NCBI GenBank assembly: GCA_013215295.1
Contig: JABSOZ010000017.1
Coordinates: 1-64,000 of the forward strand
Direction: 5' to 3'
Origin: Colwellia sp.
GTDB lineage: Bacteria > Pseudomonadota > Gammaproteobacteria > Enterobacterales > Alteromonadaceae
Length of the DNA stretch: 64,000 nucleotides
Part shown: positions 7,868 through 18,900 of the stretch, piece after piece
How the letters are laid out: every line of letters starts with the position of its first letter
How positions within the stretch are numbered: the stretch's first letter is position 1
Translations under genes and position numbers: made by a program
Notes under the pieces: generated by a model
What the model saw: the letters and a program-made list of their open reading frames with translations, nothing else
Database searches by the model: none
Told to the model about the DNA's origin: nothing

Positions 7868-9361
7868 TTAGGTTTTGTTAAGCTTTTTTAATTGCTCTTT
7901 AGCGTGTTCATTCTCAGGCTTTAACCCAAGTACTTTTTTATAATGGTCAACAGCTTTTTCTGTATGACCTAATAACCAATAAGTTTCCGCCAAGCTATCA
8001 TGTGTATTGGCACTTAAAGGGAACAGATAGGTATTCAATTTAAAAACTTCTAACGCTTGTCGCTTTTTCTTTTGATTAATCAGTTTATAACCCCAAGTAT
8101 TTAACTCGTCCTCTGCAAACTTTAACTTATTAGTTTTCTGCAACTCTTCCACAACTTGAATAGCCCTTTTATCCCCTTTTGATTCTAACGCCTTCCAAAG
8201 TGTTTTTATGGTAGGAGGCAAGCCAAAACCATTCGCCGCTTTCATTTTGGGAATATAAAAACCTGCAATTTCATCGATAAAGTGTGATGGAATTGCACCC
8301 ATTAGGTTAGTCATTACCACTATGGATAGATCATCTTTTGGATAAACAAAAAATGCAGCACGATCTCCTCCCGCAGGAGCAACAGCAGGATGTTCAGATC
8401 TACCAACTACAGGCCACCCTAATGCATATCCGTTTAACAAATTATTAAAGCCTTTAGTTTTACCATTAGTGAGTACTGCTGGCGTCCATAGAGTCTCAAT
8501 ACTTGAAGGTTTCTTTAAGAGCTCTCCGTTTTGCAAGGCAATAACCCAATTAGCAATCTCTGTAGCGGTGGAACTCATGCCTGCCGTTGTACGAAGAAAC
8601 TCAGGAAAGTCACCAGCCTTGATGTTAGATATTTTTCCCGACCCATAATAATAAGTATAACGACGAGCAGAGTGCGCTATAACGTCTTTAAGGTTTGAAA
8701 AGCCAGCTTCTTCAGTTCTTTTCATGCTTGCTCTGCGTAATTGATTTTGCGTTATATATTCAATAAAACCTTGCCCACTTACGCTGTCTATAATTTTACC
8801 GATCAGCAAATAATTCGTTTGGTTATAACGAAACTGGGTATTAGCTGCAAAATCAAGTGGTTGTTGTTTAACCATTTGCCATGACGCCTCCGCGCCATCA
8901 TTCGAAAGTAGCTGGCCATTGTTACTATTCATGATATCTGGAAGCCCAGAAGTATGGGTTAATAACTGCTTTACTGTGATATTTTTCCACTCAACGGGGA
9001 GGTCTGGTAAATATTTAGATATCTTGGCAGATACCTCTAGTTTACCTTGTTCAACCAATTGCATTACCGCAACACCGGTAAATGCTTTAGTAATTGAGTT
9101 AATCGAAAATACTGTGTCATCGTCTACTGCAATAACATCTTGAATGTTGGCGAGTCCATAACTGGCCGTTTTAACTATTTTGCCATTTTTAACAACAGCC
9201 AGTTGTAAACCGGGAATTTTCCTTTTTACCATTTCACCGCGCAGAAAGTTGTCTATTTCGTCTGCCTGTACAAAACTACTTGTTAGCCCCATTAATAGGC
9301 TTAGTGAAAGTGCACTAACTATCATTAATTTTGCAATATTACAACTAATTGAACTACTCAT
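7868..9361 (-). CDS. serine hydrolase, beta-lactamase/PBP4* family with C-terminal TPR
   Basis: Product of 497 residues with a signal peptide (about 1-33). Residues 35-370 form a class C beta-lactamase-type (PF00144) domain: SxxK motif SITK at 89-92 with the nucleophile Ser89 and Lys92, the second motif YNQ at 179-181 (more often YxN), HTSGLPD at 136-142, and a third-motif region PAGGDRA at 329-335. Residues about 390-495 are helical repeats of TPR type (AETYWLLGHTEKAVDHYKK). Likely a periplasmic peptidase, esterase or peptide hydrolase; substrate unknown. The Q in place of the usual N of YxN is a mild departure. A membrane-bound AraC-type regulator is encoded just upstream on the same strand and may control it. 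Confidence 0.82.
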   Translation of the reverse strand: MSSSISCNIAKLMIVSALSLSLLMGLTSSFVQADEIDNFLRGEMVKRKIPGLQLAVVKNGKIVKTASYGLANIQDVIAVDDDTVFSINSITKAFTGVAVMQLVEQGKLEVSAKISKYLPDLPVEWKNITVKQLLTHTSGLPDIMNSNNGQLLSNDGAEASWQMVKQQPLDFAANTQFRYNQTNYLLIGKIIDSVSGQGFIEYITQNQLRRASMKRTEEAGFSNLKDVIAHSARRYTYYYGSGKISNIKAGDFPEFLRTTAGMSSTATEIANWVIALQNGELLKKPSSIETLWTPAVLTNGKTKGFNNLLNGYALGWPVVGRSEHPAVAPAGGDRAAFFVYPKDDLSIVVMTNLMGAIPSHFIDEIAGFYIPKMKAANGFGLPPTIKTLWKALESKGDKRAIQVVEELQKTNKLKFAEDELNTWGYKLINQKKKRQALEVFKLNTYLFPLSANTHDSLAETYWLLGHTEKAVDHYKKVLGLKPENEHAKEQLKKLNKT

Positions 9362-9510
9362 TATTTTTCCTCTACATACTAAAAATTAAATCCAATACTT
9401 AAAATCCCAGGCCTGGAATCGCCAAGGAAAAAGTAATAATTTGAATACAGTGTTGTCATACGTAAATCGAAAACTCGTTAACAACGGGGCAATAATGGCG
9501 TAGTTTTAAT

Positions 9511-9530
9511 ATGTATTCGACCGAATACGT
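9511..9530. promoter_or_regulatory. palindrome in the promoter region of the serine hydrolase gene
   Basis: GTATTCG and CGAATAC separated by two bases, within a 20-bp imperfect palindrome. It sits 150-170 bases upstream of the serine hydrolase start and just downstream of the AraC-type regulator gene. A candidate operator on position and symmetry only; AraC proteins more often bind direct repeats. Confidence 0.35.
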
Positions 9531-9599
9531 AAAGTCGGACGTGGCATTTCTAGGGAGACAGAGCGATTAATGTAATTTATATTCATTCATCGTAATAAT

Positions 9600-10739
9600 T
9601 TATGAATGTAGTTTACGATATTGAGAAGGCGTCATTAAAAGGTGCTTTTTAAAGGCGGAATTGAACGATGATTTTGAATTGAATCCGACTTCGTACAATA
9701 TCTCTAATACCGTTTTCTGTGGTTGCCCATCATTTGTGATTAACATTTTGGCCGCAAAATTTATTCGATATGAATTTACGAAATCAAAAAAATGTTGTCC
9801 TATTATTTTGTTGATACTGAGTGAAACTTCATTTCTAGGTAGGTTAATTTGTTTCGCTAAAGTTTCTAAACTCAAAGAGGGATCTAAAAAGGGTTTATTC
9901 TGTTGCATGTAGTCCCTTAATCGCAGAACAATCGCATCGTACTTTTCAGTTTCAATAGCGCTAAACTTAGAATCACTTGTCGGTTTTGTGACCGAAGCTT
10001 GTTCATCAATGACTTCTATGGTTGAACTCACCCCGCTAAATAGTGTGGGCTTATGCAATGCTTGCCATAATATCCAACAAATACTCAATAAAGCGGAAAT
10101 AATTAATATTGTCAGCACTAACCTTTCATACATATATAATTCGGAAAACCTGAAATACATTCGTCCTAAACCTATGACATAGCTGAGAGTAAACAGGTAT
10201 ATCAGTTGGGTTAACCAACTCCTGTTTAATCTATCTGCATCAGAGTAATTTTCAACAACAATTTTTCGATACCTTATCAAGTGCTTATAAATGACTAAAA
10301 GGTAAAAGCCAAGTTGGATAAATGTCATGAAATGAATAAAGGTTATTTCAGGGACATTAGTGAAATTGTCATAAACAAGCTGCTTTGCAGCATTATCTAC
10401 ACTGAAAAAGTTGGGTACCATCACCAAGCCAGCAATGACGTAAGGGATGGCGTGAACCAAGTGTTTAATTTTTAATTTAAAGTCATCGTAAATAGCCGCT
10501 TTAACATAAAGGTATAAAGTAGGGCCCGTAAACAATGAAAAATTAAACCTGAGTATATCAAAATCGAGATAAGCGCGGTAAAAGTCACTAAATATAACGT
10601 CACTCAGATCAATGACTACAACCAATAAATAAGTCGCAAGTAGCTTATGACTTAAACGGTTGCCAGTGCTGAGACTACAAAGAAAGGTGGCCACTAATAA
10701 ATGAGAAAAAAATACTACTAAGACAATGTTTTCAAACAC
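9600..10739 (-). CDS. membrane-anchored AraC-family transcriptional regulator
   Basis: Product of 379 residues. The N-terminal 230 residues contain about six or seven hydrophobic helices (IVLVVFFSHLLVATFL, LLATYLLVVVIDL, LVLTILIISALLSICWILW). The last 110 residues are an AraC-type double helix-turn-helix (LETLAKQINLPRNEVSLSIN, then TVLEILYEVGFNSKSSFNSA and FKKHLLMTPSQYRK). This architecture is common in marine bacteria, where the membrane part is thought to sense an envelope signal. The GTG start is supported by AGGAAAG six bases upstream. It is followed on the same strand by the serine hydrolase gene with a 240-bp gap carrying a palindrome, so that hydrolase is a plausible target. Confidence 0.85.
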   Translation of the reverse strand: MFENIVLVVFFSHLLVATFLCSLSTGNRLSHKLLATYLLVVVIDLSDVIFSDFYRAYLDFDILRFNFSLFTGPTLYLYVKAAIYDDFKLKIKHLVHAIPYVIAGLVMVPNFFSVDNAAKQLVYDNFTNVPEITFIHFMTFIQLGFYLLVIYKHLIRYRKIVVENYSDADRLNRSWLTQLIYLFTLSYVIGLGRMYFRFSELYMYERLVLTILIISALLSICWILWQALHKPTLFSGVSSTIEVIDEQASVTKPTSDSKFSAIETEKYDAIVLRLRDYMQQNKPFLDPSLSLETLAKQINLPRNEVSLSINKIIGQHFFDFVNSYRINFAAKMLITNDGQPQKTVLEILYEVGFNSKSSFNSAFKKHLLMTPSQYRKLHS

Positions 10740-11637
10740 TAATGGCTTTCCTGTTTTAACTGCTACTGATGATTTAGTTATAATTATGAAATTGAAATTA
10801 TTAACGGTTGCGGTGCTATGGATTATAACAACGCCGAGGATATTTTACCCTTTTCAAGTTCTTCTATTATTTCATTACTGACTAAAATTAGAGGAAACAA
10901 CTATTCCAACTCAAGAACTATTATACAGTTCACTAACAGGCTTTTAAAGCAAAGTGGTAAACATTAAATGTTATGTCGGACTATTCGTAAACTAACAGCA
11001 CTAACCTAGACTGATTAAGTATCGTCTATCTCAGGACTAAAAGACTATATTGTCGGAAGAAGTCATAAGGCAGTCATTGTTGCTAACGACCGCTTTAAAT
11101 CTTGGAGCTGCCATTAGTAAATCAAAAGCTACCGTCAACAATGCGCACAAAGTGATCATATTTATTAGTGGTAAACCTAATGTTATTCAGTGGTCGCAGT
11201 AAATGTTATTAGGTGACAGTATTAGATGATAATGACTGGCAGTTCTGATGTAATTAGGGGGCACAAATGATGTAATTATCCACTAATCTTGAAACGAACA
11301 CAAAGGGATGAGATAAGCGGTAATCAATCAGATTTAAAAGGGCCCCTCGTTATAATCATAACATTCAAGTTGCCCCTATGGTGCCACTAATCACCTTGAA
11401 GCCCTTTAGTTATATTGCCTTAGATCCAATCGAGCAGTTGATACATGACAGCTATTGCCACTTAGCCGAAGTACAATACCTCCAATTTTTGGTAGCTGGA
11501 ACATCAGTTTCAAAGTCATAAGCGGACGTAAGGAGAATCAATTACAGCTTTGCGTATCCAAATCCAAAATTTGGTCCAAAATGGGGCTTGAAATTCTTAT
11601 CATCTAAGGTTTGATAAAGTGTAGATCATACTTAGGA
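10740..11637. other. gene-poor stretch holding repeat copy C
   Basis: About 400 bases upstream of the repeat have no secure gene; a 49-codon ATG frame at 10818-10967 has no ribosome site. Repeat copy C follows, then about 175 bases with nothing recognised before the end of the GGDEF-EAL gene. Confidence 0.5.
11142..11462 (+). repeat. dispersed non-coding repeat, copy C (short form)
   Basis: About 320 bp. Same left end TGCGCACAAAGTGATCAT and same six iteron-like units as copy B, with AATTAGGGGGCAC in place of AATTAGGTGGCAC in one unit. It lacks the 144-bp segment of A and B: GATCCAATCGAGCA runs straight into GTTGATACATGACAG. The right tip is GCTATTGCCACT. Confidence 0.82.
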
Positions 11638-13872
11638 TTAGCTAGCCTGAGTTAACGGTGTCACTACACAATACTGCGTAGACTTTACATGTATCGCCTT
11701 GTTGTTTTCAAAGAGCTCAAACTGCTTTTTATAGAGATTATCATTATTATTTAGTACGTCACTTATCGCTTGTGCCCGAATAGGTTCAGAAAAATAATAA
11801 CCTTGTATATCATCAACTTGATTTTCCTCTAAAAAAGTCAATTGTTCTACCGTTTCTACTCCTTCTGCAATAACTTGGATAGACATGGTTTTTGAAATGG
11901 CTAAAATAGTACGAATGAGCTCTTCATCTTGCACATCCTTACCTATATCTTTGATAAAGCTACGGTCAATTTTGATAACGTCTACTGGCATTTTTCTGAG
12001 GTAATCCAGAGATGAGTGGCCAGTGCCAAAATCATCAATGGAAATTTTCACACCGAGAGCATGAATTTTTTCGAGTTCAGAGAAAAAAATTTTATGATCA
12101 TCAAATGTAGCGGTTTCAGTCACTTCTATTTCTACATATTCGGGCTTTATTCCATGCTTATTAATCGCTTTAACGAGCTTTTCTCTAAATTCACTTGTCC
12201 CTAATTGGCGAACAGATACATTAATGGCGGTAACCATACCTTTAAAGTAAGGAAGTGTTTGCCAGTATGATATTTGTTGGCAAACATTGTTTAAAATCCA
12301 ATTTCCAAGTTCGATGATTTGCCCAGTCTGTTCGGCAATTGGTATAAAGACATCTGGAGAGAGCATATCCCCCTCTTCAGGAAACCAACGTATTAATGCT
12401 TCACAGCCGACCATTTTCTTTTGCAACAATGAAATTTTTGGCTGATAAAGTACCGTTAACTCATTATTTAAAATTGCTTTGGAAAGCAGCATTTGAACCC
12501 GTTGGCTTTGCTCTGCTTTATCCTGCATTTCTTTGGCAAAAAATTGAAAGTTATTACGGCCTTCTGATTTTGCCTCATACATTGCCGTATCAGCCGCTTT
12601 TAAAAGATCATCCATATTCATCGAATTAGGATCATAGAAAGCAATACCAATGCTGGTACTGACTTCTATTTTTATACTATTAAGTTCGAGGGGTTCAGAT
12701 ACGGAACTTAGAATTTTTTGTGCGACGTTCAGAACATTAATGTTTGCTGGTATGTCTTGCAGAATAATGGCAAATTCATCCCCCCCCATTCGAGAGATTA
12801 GGTCACCTTCCCTTAAAATATGGGACAATTTCTGACTAATATTCTGGAGCAATAAGTCGCCAATATCATGACCATACTGATCATTAATAAATTTAAAATG
12901 ATCAATATCGAGAAACATCACCGCGAGTGTCGTATTAGATCGTTTTACGCGTATGATTGATTGATTTAAGGCGTCATAAAAATATGCACGGTTTGGAATA
13001 TTCGTTAGATAATCAAAGTTGGCTAAGTGTAGTAACTTAGCTTCAGTTTCTTTCTCTTGCGTGGTGTCTTTAAATGTTAAAACCGCTCCATTGATTTCAC
13101 CATTACTTTCTCCATTGAGCTCTCTAGTGACGTCACAAGAGTAATTTGAATGAAATATATTACCAGCCAGTGATTGCCAATTGCCACTGCCTTTTAAGTT
13201 TGTTTTTCCTAAACTACTTGCTTCATGAAAACTAGAAGTGAGTAAGTCAATTAGCTCACAATTGGAGTCTTTATAGTCCTGAGTTTCTGGTGTATTCTGG
13301 TTATGTAATATTAAGAAGTCTTGTAATTTTGCTGAAATATTTTCACTATCGATAGCGAGTAATTCTAAAGCCTTTGGATTGGCAAAGGTAATATTTCCAT
13401 CTAGATCAATCCCTAAAATCCCTTCACTCACGCTATTGAGTAAAATGTTTAATCGGGCAGTAGAGTCTTCAGCAATCCGACGGTGCTCATCTAAAGTAAT
13501 AAATTGTGCGACCTTTTTGGTGAGTATAATGTCGTCAACTGGCTTGGTAACAAAATCAACAGCGCCTGCCTCATAAGATTTAGGCAGCGCGTCACTGTCA
13601 TTATCATTGCTTGTTACCATTACAATAGGAATATGTTTAAACCGTGGATTGCTGTGTATAAGATTAACAACTTCATAACCTTTCATTCCTGGCATTTCGA
13701 TATCCATTAAAATGACAGCAAAGTCATGATTAAGTACTTTACCGAGCGCGTCTTTTCCTGATGATGCTTGGATTATAGTGATATCTAAAGGAGAGAGAAT
13801 GTGTTGAAGAATATTACGTTGGCTTGCAACGTCGTCAACAATCAGAATACTGCTTTTTTTGATATTATCCAT
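11638..13872 (-). CDS. response regulator with PAS, GGDEF and EAL domains (c-di-GMP turnover)
   Basis: Product of 744 residues. REC receiver at 1-125 with acidic pair D13-D14, phosphoacceptor D57 (LMDIEMPG) and K110. A PAS region lies at about 140-275, then GGDEF at 285-450 with the intact motif GGDEF at 363-367 and an intact inhibitory I-site REGD at 354-357. The EAL domain spans 460-710, with EALIRW at 491-496 and DDFGTG at 613-618, all as in active phosphodiesterases. Both catalytic halves therefore look competent, and phosphorylation of the receiver presumably sets the balance of c-di-GMP synthesis and breakdown. The protein has no membrane segment. The partner kinase is not adjacent. Confidence 0.93.
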   Translation of the reverse strand: MDNIKKSSILIVDDVASQRNILQHILSPLDITIIQASSGKDALGKVLNHDFAVILMDIEMPGMKGYEVVNLIHSNPRFKHIPIVMVTSNDNDSDALPKSYEAGAVDFVTKPVDDIILTKKVAQFITLDEHRRIAEDSTARLNILLNSVSEGILGIDLDGNITFANPKALELLAIDSENISAKLQDFLILHNQNTPETQDYKDSNCELIDLLTSSFHEASSLGKTNLKGSGNWQSLAGNIFHSNYSCDVTRELNGESNGEINGAVLTFKDTTQEKETEAKLLHLANFDYLTNIPNRAYFYDALNQSIIRVKRSNTTLAVMFLDIDHFKFINDQYGHDIGDLLLQNISQKLSHILREGDLISRMGGDEFAIILQDIPANINVLNVAQKILSSVSEPLELNSIKIEVSTSIGIAFYDPNSMNMDDLLKAADTAMYEAKSEGRNNFQFFAKEMQDKAEQSQRVQMLLSKAILNNELTVLYQPKISLLQKKMVGCEALIRWFPEEGDMLSPDVFIPIAEQTGQIIELGNWILNNVCQQISYWQTLPYFKGMVTAINVSVRQLGTSEFREKLVKAINKHGIKPEYVEIEVTETATFDDHKIFFSELEKIHALGVKISIDDFGTGHSSLDYLRKMPVDVIKIDRSFIKDIGKDVQDEELIRTILAISKTMSIQVIAEGVETVEQLTFLEENQVDDIQGYYFSEPIRAQAISDVLNNNDNLYKKQFELFENNKAIHVKSTQYCVVTPLTQAS

Positions 13873-14682
13873 TATCTGTGATAATCCATTGTAATCATAG
13901 TGCTACTAATTATAGATATTTATTATGAATTCGCTAATTTACTTACGTATGTGGCAATTATTTCGATAAGCAGGAAAATTCAAAGTTGTCTTTGAATATA
14001 GTCCTACATGAAAACATTTTTATACGGTAGAAGTTAACTAAGAGAATTCAGCCTAAGATGACCGCTATTGAACAGACTGTTGAAGTTGAATTTAACCATG
14101 ATTCACTTCCGCTTAGCGCACAAAGTGATCATATTTATTAGTGGTAAACCTAATGTTATTCAGTGGTCGCAGTAAATGTTATTAGGTGACAGTATTAGAT
14201 GATAATGACTGGCAGTTCTGATGTAATTAGGTGGCACAAATGAAGTAATTGTCCACTAATCTTGAAACGAACACAAAGGGTTGAGATAAGCGGTAATCAA
14301 TCAGATTTAAAAGGGCCCCTCGTTATAATCATAACATTCAAGGTGCCCCTATGGTGCCGCTCATCACCTTGAAACCCTTTAGTTATATAGCTTTAGGTCC
14401 AATCGAGCAGTTGATACATGACAGCTATTCACCACATTACGGTCGTTAGCAAGACTTTCAGAGATGATCACTTTGTGCACTTTGCTCAAATGGGAATGCC
14501 TAATTTTACTTACCGCAATTGACTTGATAGCAGACATCCAATACTGTGATTAACACTTCTTATTACAATATATGCGGATTCTAATAAGTAATTCTAAGAA
14601 TAAAAACAACTGAAGAAATTGATAATTTCTCCCGATAATACAACGGGCAGATGGACTAATAAATTTATATAAAGGGAATTGA
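13873..14682. other. gene-poor stretch holding repeat copy D
   Basis: About 240 bases of AT-rich DNA upstream of the GGDEF-EAL gene, then repeat copy D, then about 200 bases leading to the ribosome site of the next serine hydrolase gene. No further gene, terminator or RNA gene was seen. Confidence 0.5.
14115..14480 (+). repeat. dispersed non-coding repeat, copy D (short form with an extra inverted tip)
   Basis: Left end AGCGCACAAAGTGATCAT, full iteron set, no 144-bp segment. The usual right tip is altered (GCTATTCACCAC). About 45 bases later at 14464-14480 stands ATGATCACTTTGTGCAC, the inverse of the left tip with 16 of 17 positions matching, giving an outer pair of inverted ends about 365 bp apart. 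A perfect 9-bp hairpin (TTCAAGGTG with CACCTTGAA, 14337-14373) lies in the middle. Confidence 0.8.
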
Positions 14683-15762
14683 ATGAAAATTAAATTGTTA
14701 GTCGCTCTTGCGGCGTTATTGTTTTCGCAAGTCGTAGTAGCAATGGAAAGTAATAATATCGAGCGAGCGATATCAGATATAAAAAACAACCTTTATACGG
14801 GTATCGATAGTGTTCTTGTCTATCAAGATAATAAACTTGTAACGGAAAACTATTTTAACGGCTATTCAAGGTTTAAACATCATCATACACGTTCAACCTT
14901 CAAAAGTATTACAGGAATACTTGCGGCAATCGCTTTTGATAAAGGCATATTGGACCCAGAAGAGCCTGTTGTGCCGTTACTTTCCCGTTTCCATAAACTT
15001 GAATCGATTAATGCTCTTAAAGCAAGTATCAAGGTTAAGGATTTGTTGCATATGGTATCCGGATTGGATTGTGCAGAAATGCCGGGCAGCAAAGGCACTA
15101 ATCATGAATTTGGCATTGATGAAGGTCCTACTCCTTTAAAATACGGTTTTTCTATTGCTATGGTTATGGAGCCAGGAAAAGAGTGGCACTATTGTAACGC
15201 GAATACGTTCTTACTCGGCGTTACAATTTCAGCGGGATTGGAGCGTGCTGGTACCCCAGGAATCGATAAGTTTTCGAAAAAAAATCTATATTCACCATTA
15301 GGTATTATTGAGTATCGAACCTTTACCACACCAGACGGTTATCTATATGCTGCCGGAAGTGCACGATTTGCTCCACATGATCTCGCCAAGTTTGGCCTTG
15401 TTGTATTAAATAAAGGCATATATAACAAAAAACAGATTGTTTCCCAAAAACATATCCAAGCAATACTCGATGGTGTTGTAGATACACATTGGACTTGGAC
15501 CGACAATATCCAAGGACACACTCCTTTTAAAGAGCGATATGGTTATCAATGGCATCGTACGGTTTTTGAAGTAGAAGGCACACAAATTCCCGTGAGTCAT
15601 TCATGGGGCAATGGTGGCCAATTTATCTTTGTTGTGCCAAGTCAAGACAAGGTTGTTGTGTTTACTGGAAGCAATTACAACAACATTAACAAACAGAAAA
15701 AGGTCTTTGAAATTATGTATAAATATTTACTTCGGGATAATGAAAAATTGACGTCTCTATAA
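14683..15762 (+). CDS. serine hydrolase, beta-lactamase family
   Basis: Product of 359 residues with a signal peptide ending near VVVA (residue 20). It has the class C beta-lactamase-type fold (PF00144): catalytic STFK at 71-74 (SxxK), YCN at 170-172 (YxN) and HSWGNGG at 306-312 in the position of the third motif. All three catalytic motifs are present, so an active periplasmic serine hydrolase is expected, but such proteins are usually esterases or peptidases rather than antibiotic resistance enzymes. The start has AAAGGGAATTGA directly upstream. No linked regulator is seen; the gene stands alone after repeat copy D. Only distantly similar to the larger serine hydrolase about 6 kb to the left. 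Confidence 0.85.
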   Translation: MKIKLLVALAALLFSQVVVAMESNNIERAISDIKNNLYTGIDSVLVYQDNKLVTENYFNGYSRFKHHHTRSTFKSITGILAAIAFDKGILDPEEPVVPLLSRFHKLESINALKASIKVKDLLHMVSGLDCAEMPGSKGTNHEFGIDEGPTPLKYGFSIAMVMEPGKEWHYCNANTFLLGVTISAGLERAGTPGIDKFSKKNLYSPLGIIEYRTFTTPDGYLYAAGSARFAPHDLAKFGLVVLNKGIYNKKQIVSQKHIQAILDGVVDTHWTWTDNIQGHTPFKERYGYQWHRTVFEVEGTQIPVSHSWGNGGQFIFVVPSQDKVVVFTGSNYNNINKQKKVFEIMYKYLLRDNEKLTSL

Positions 15763-15934
15763 AATACCTTCTTTAGGCTAGTGAGGATTGGTTGTATATC
15801 CAACAACGTCCGGTCAGTGGCTACGGCCCTTAAAACCAATTACCCTAATGGCAGCTTATAATTAGGATATTCAGATCATATGCTTATTGCACACGAATAT
15901 CGTGCGCTAATTATCTTGATGAATTCCGCTTCGC

Positions 15935-18900
15935 TTACCTTCCTCGTGTAGGTGGTGCACAATCATCAGGTATCATAGAATTTATCCAATCATAAATTAA
16001 AGCCACGCCTTCAGTATGCACAATAGACTTACCTATGAGTGGCATTTCAACGCCAGCACTATGAGAGAGCATTCTTGTATATAAGATAGAGGCTTCAGCA
16101 TTACCCGGTACGATATCGTATTCATTATCACCCATAACTTCAGCATCGATTATGGTTGGTTTTTTACACACACCCGTGCTGGTATTGCCCTCTTCTTGAT
16201 TGTCCGTCAACCATTGCTCAGCGTTCAACCATAGCTTGGTCGAAGCCGCCAGCCCATCATTGTTGTTATGACAATGAGCACAGTTAGTCTCCAAATATGC
16301 CAATGCACGGTTTTCGAGAGTACCGTCCTCATCATCACTCCATACCGGATGGCGAGGTACAACATTAAACAAATCCACAGGTAGGTTCGCTAAAATTCCG
16401 GCATCATCCTGAAAATACTGCAATTGATTTTTTACGCCATTGGCATATTCAATATCATTATTCAAACGGTAGGTACGCGGCCCAAGAGGCTTATCAGTCT
16501 GACGGTTATGGCAATTGACACATTGACTGCTGTTGGGAATGTCATATTCTAAGGATTTAGTTTCGCCGATAACATTGATCCAGCTCACTTGTTTGCTACC
16601 ACCGTTTAAAGCTAACGTAGCCTGACCATTATCTTGCCAAATATAAGGTAATCGAGCCCATCCCTCTATTCGCTTAATCAACAGTCTTGTTTCAATTAAA
16701 TCAACAACTTGAGATTCAGACTCCTTGGTTTCATCATCGACATAATAAAAGGTTTTGGTAATGATAGTGCCGACAGGATATTCAAGATCGTCTTCGCCGT
16801 CGATATATTGAATTTTTTCGCCGTCCGGGACAAATATTTGACGATGTTTATGGGCATAATTAGTAAATAACGGTGTGGTTAATTCGAATACCTGCCCATT
16901 ACCATTCATTTCGCCGAGAGGATAACTACTCTCTGCAAATAATTGATAATCACTTAAATTAGAACAATCAGAATCAGCCGCCTGGTGATTTACAACGCCC
17001 GGCGTACCAGAATTACAATAGTCAGTACCAGCATCAACATTTACGGCCAGATCACTTATCCAGTTCATCACAACCAATGCATCTGCCGCACTGAGGGTGT
17101 CGACAAACGGCATTGATGAACCACAATCTTGAGCACCTATCAATTTTTGATAGAGCAAGGAACCCTGTGGGTTACCTGGGTCTACTCGGGGAAGAGTTGA
17201 GCCGTTACAGCTTGAGGCGACATTTATTAAATTATTTTTCCATATCTCGGGCGACAAATCCAATCCACCGCTGGCACCACTGCCGACATGGCAATCTCGA
17301 CAATTATTATCGATAATAACCTTCAGCATAGGCTCATCGGCAATATTAATATTATCATCATTAGCTCCTGTATCCTCACGAACGACAAGTCCATTGATCC
17401 AAGCAAATATCATATGAGTTGCTTCTGCATTAAGGTGAAAGTCTTGTAAGCCTACTGGCATGGCATCGCCGCAATTAGCATCATTGGTTATCTTGCGATA
17501 TAAAAGAGAATTATTGGGTTCTCCTGGAACGACCAACTTTAGTTTTTCTTCAAACTCAGGCTCAGCTGTACAATCAGAATCAACATTAATCAGTTGATCT
17601 TTCCAGTCATCTCTTTCTAATACTAATTCACCACTAACACGTCCATCAACACTGTGGCAGGCATAACAACCACTGGTAAGAAATATCAATTCCAGATCAC
17701 TGTCAGTGGGATTATTGACATCAAATTTGGGGCGTACTAGAGGATTAAGTTCTTGAGTAGCACAATCATCACTACAGGCCGCAATCTCGGTAATAATAGC
17801 TTTATGGTCAGAAGCAAACAGAGGACGATTATCCTCATCTCTGCCAAAATCGGTATCGTCATAATAAGAATTTATCAGCGCAACATCTTTTATAAAAACA
17901 TGATCGACACCGCCGGTGCGAACAATCTCCTCAGGGTTTATGACCTGCCAGCTTTCTACAAACCCTGATTTTAACAGCATATGAATCGACTCAACTTGCG
18001 CATGGCCGGCATTACAGTCACAGGTAAATATTTCCCTGAAACTACCAAATTCCACTTTGTGTTTTTCAATCAGCTGTAACAATTTATCAGACTGTAAAGC
18101 ATGCTGACAAACCGCCTTAGGTTCATTTTCTGGCGCGATCATATGAGTGTTATAGACCATATACTTTTCCATGCCTTGTTTGTCTTCTAAGAAAACCCAA
18201 TTAACATGACGAGTATCGGTATTGATCGGCTCTGGCGCTACAAAGCCACACTCGTAGCCTTTTTCTAGGGCCTCAGCAACAGGAACGACCATTTTTTCAA
18301 CACCGTTGGCTAAAACAGTAAAGCGGTCTGTGTTGACTAATATGGGGTTTTTATTTGTCGAGTCTTGATCTTCAGTTGCGACTCCTGGTGAATAATCCCA
18401 GCGATAAACGGCATAGTTTGAGTCTTGATAATGGTTACTTAGATCTTTTTGTTGGCTGTCATTATCTATACGGCCTGTTCCAGATAACTCTTGAATACCT
18501 ACTACATCAGGCATATGTGCAGCTATTACCTGATAAAATCGTTCTTCACGGCCCTCTTTCCAGTCACCGGTACCCTGATCAATTTGGCCATTAAAGGTCA
18601 TCACCTTAAATGAAGCACTGATACCTGTTCCCAATTCACCACTGCCATATCCTTCACCGATCCCTTCATCAGGATTGGAAGGTTCAGAATCATCACACTC
18701 GGAGGTATTTAGGCAGACCGAAATTGAAAATTCAATACTATCGCTCAAACTGCCATCAGAAACGGTGATAATGATATTACCGTAATCGCCAACATCATCA
18801 CTAGTGGGTGTGCCCGTTAGCATGCCATTACTGTTATCAAATGACGCCCAATCAGGAAGATTACTGACTTCAAAAGAGATAACATCGCCATCAGGATCCG

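Noticed and set aside
10818-10967. 49-codon ATG frame upstream of repeat copy C
   Set aside because: Lacks a ribosome site; serine- and asparagine-rich composition is what AT-rich DNA gives by chance.
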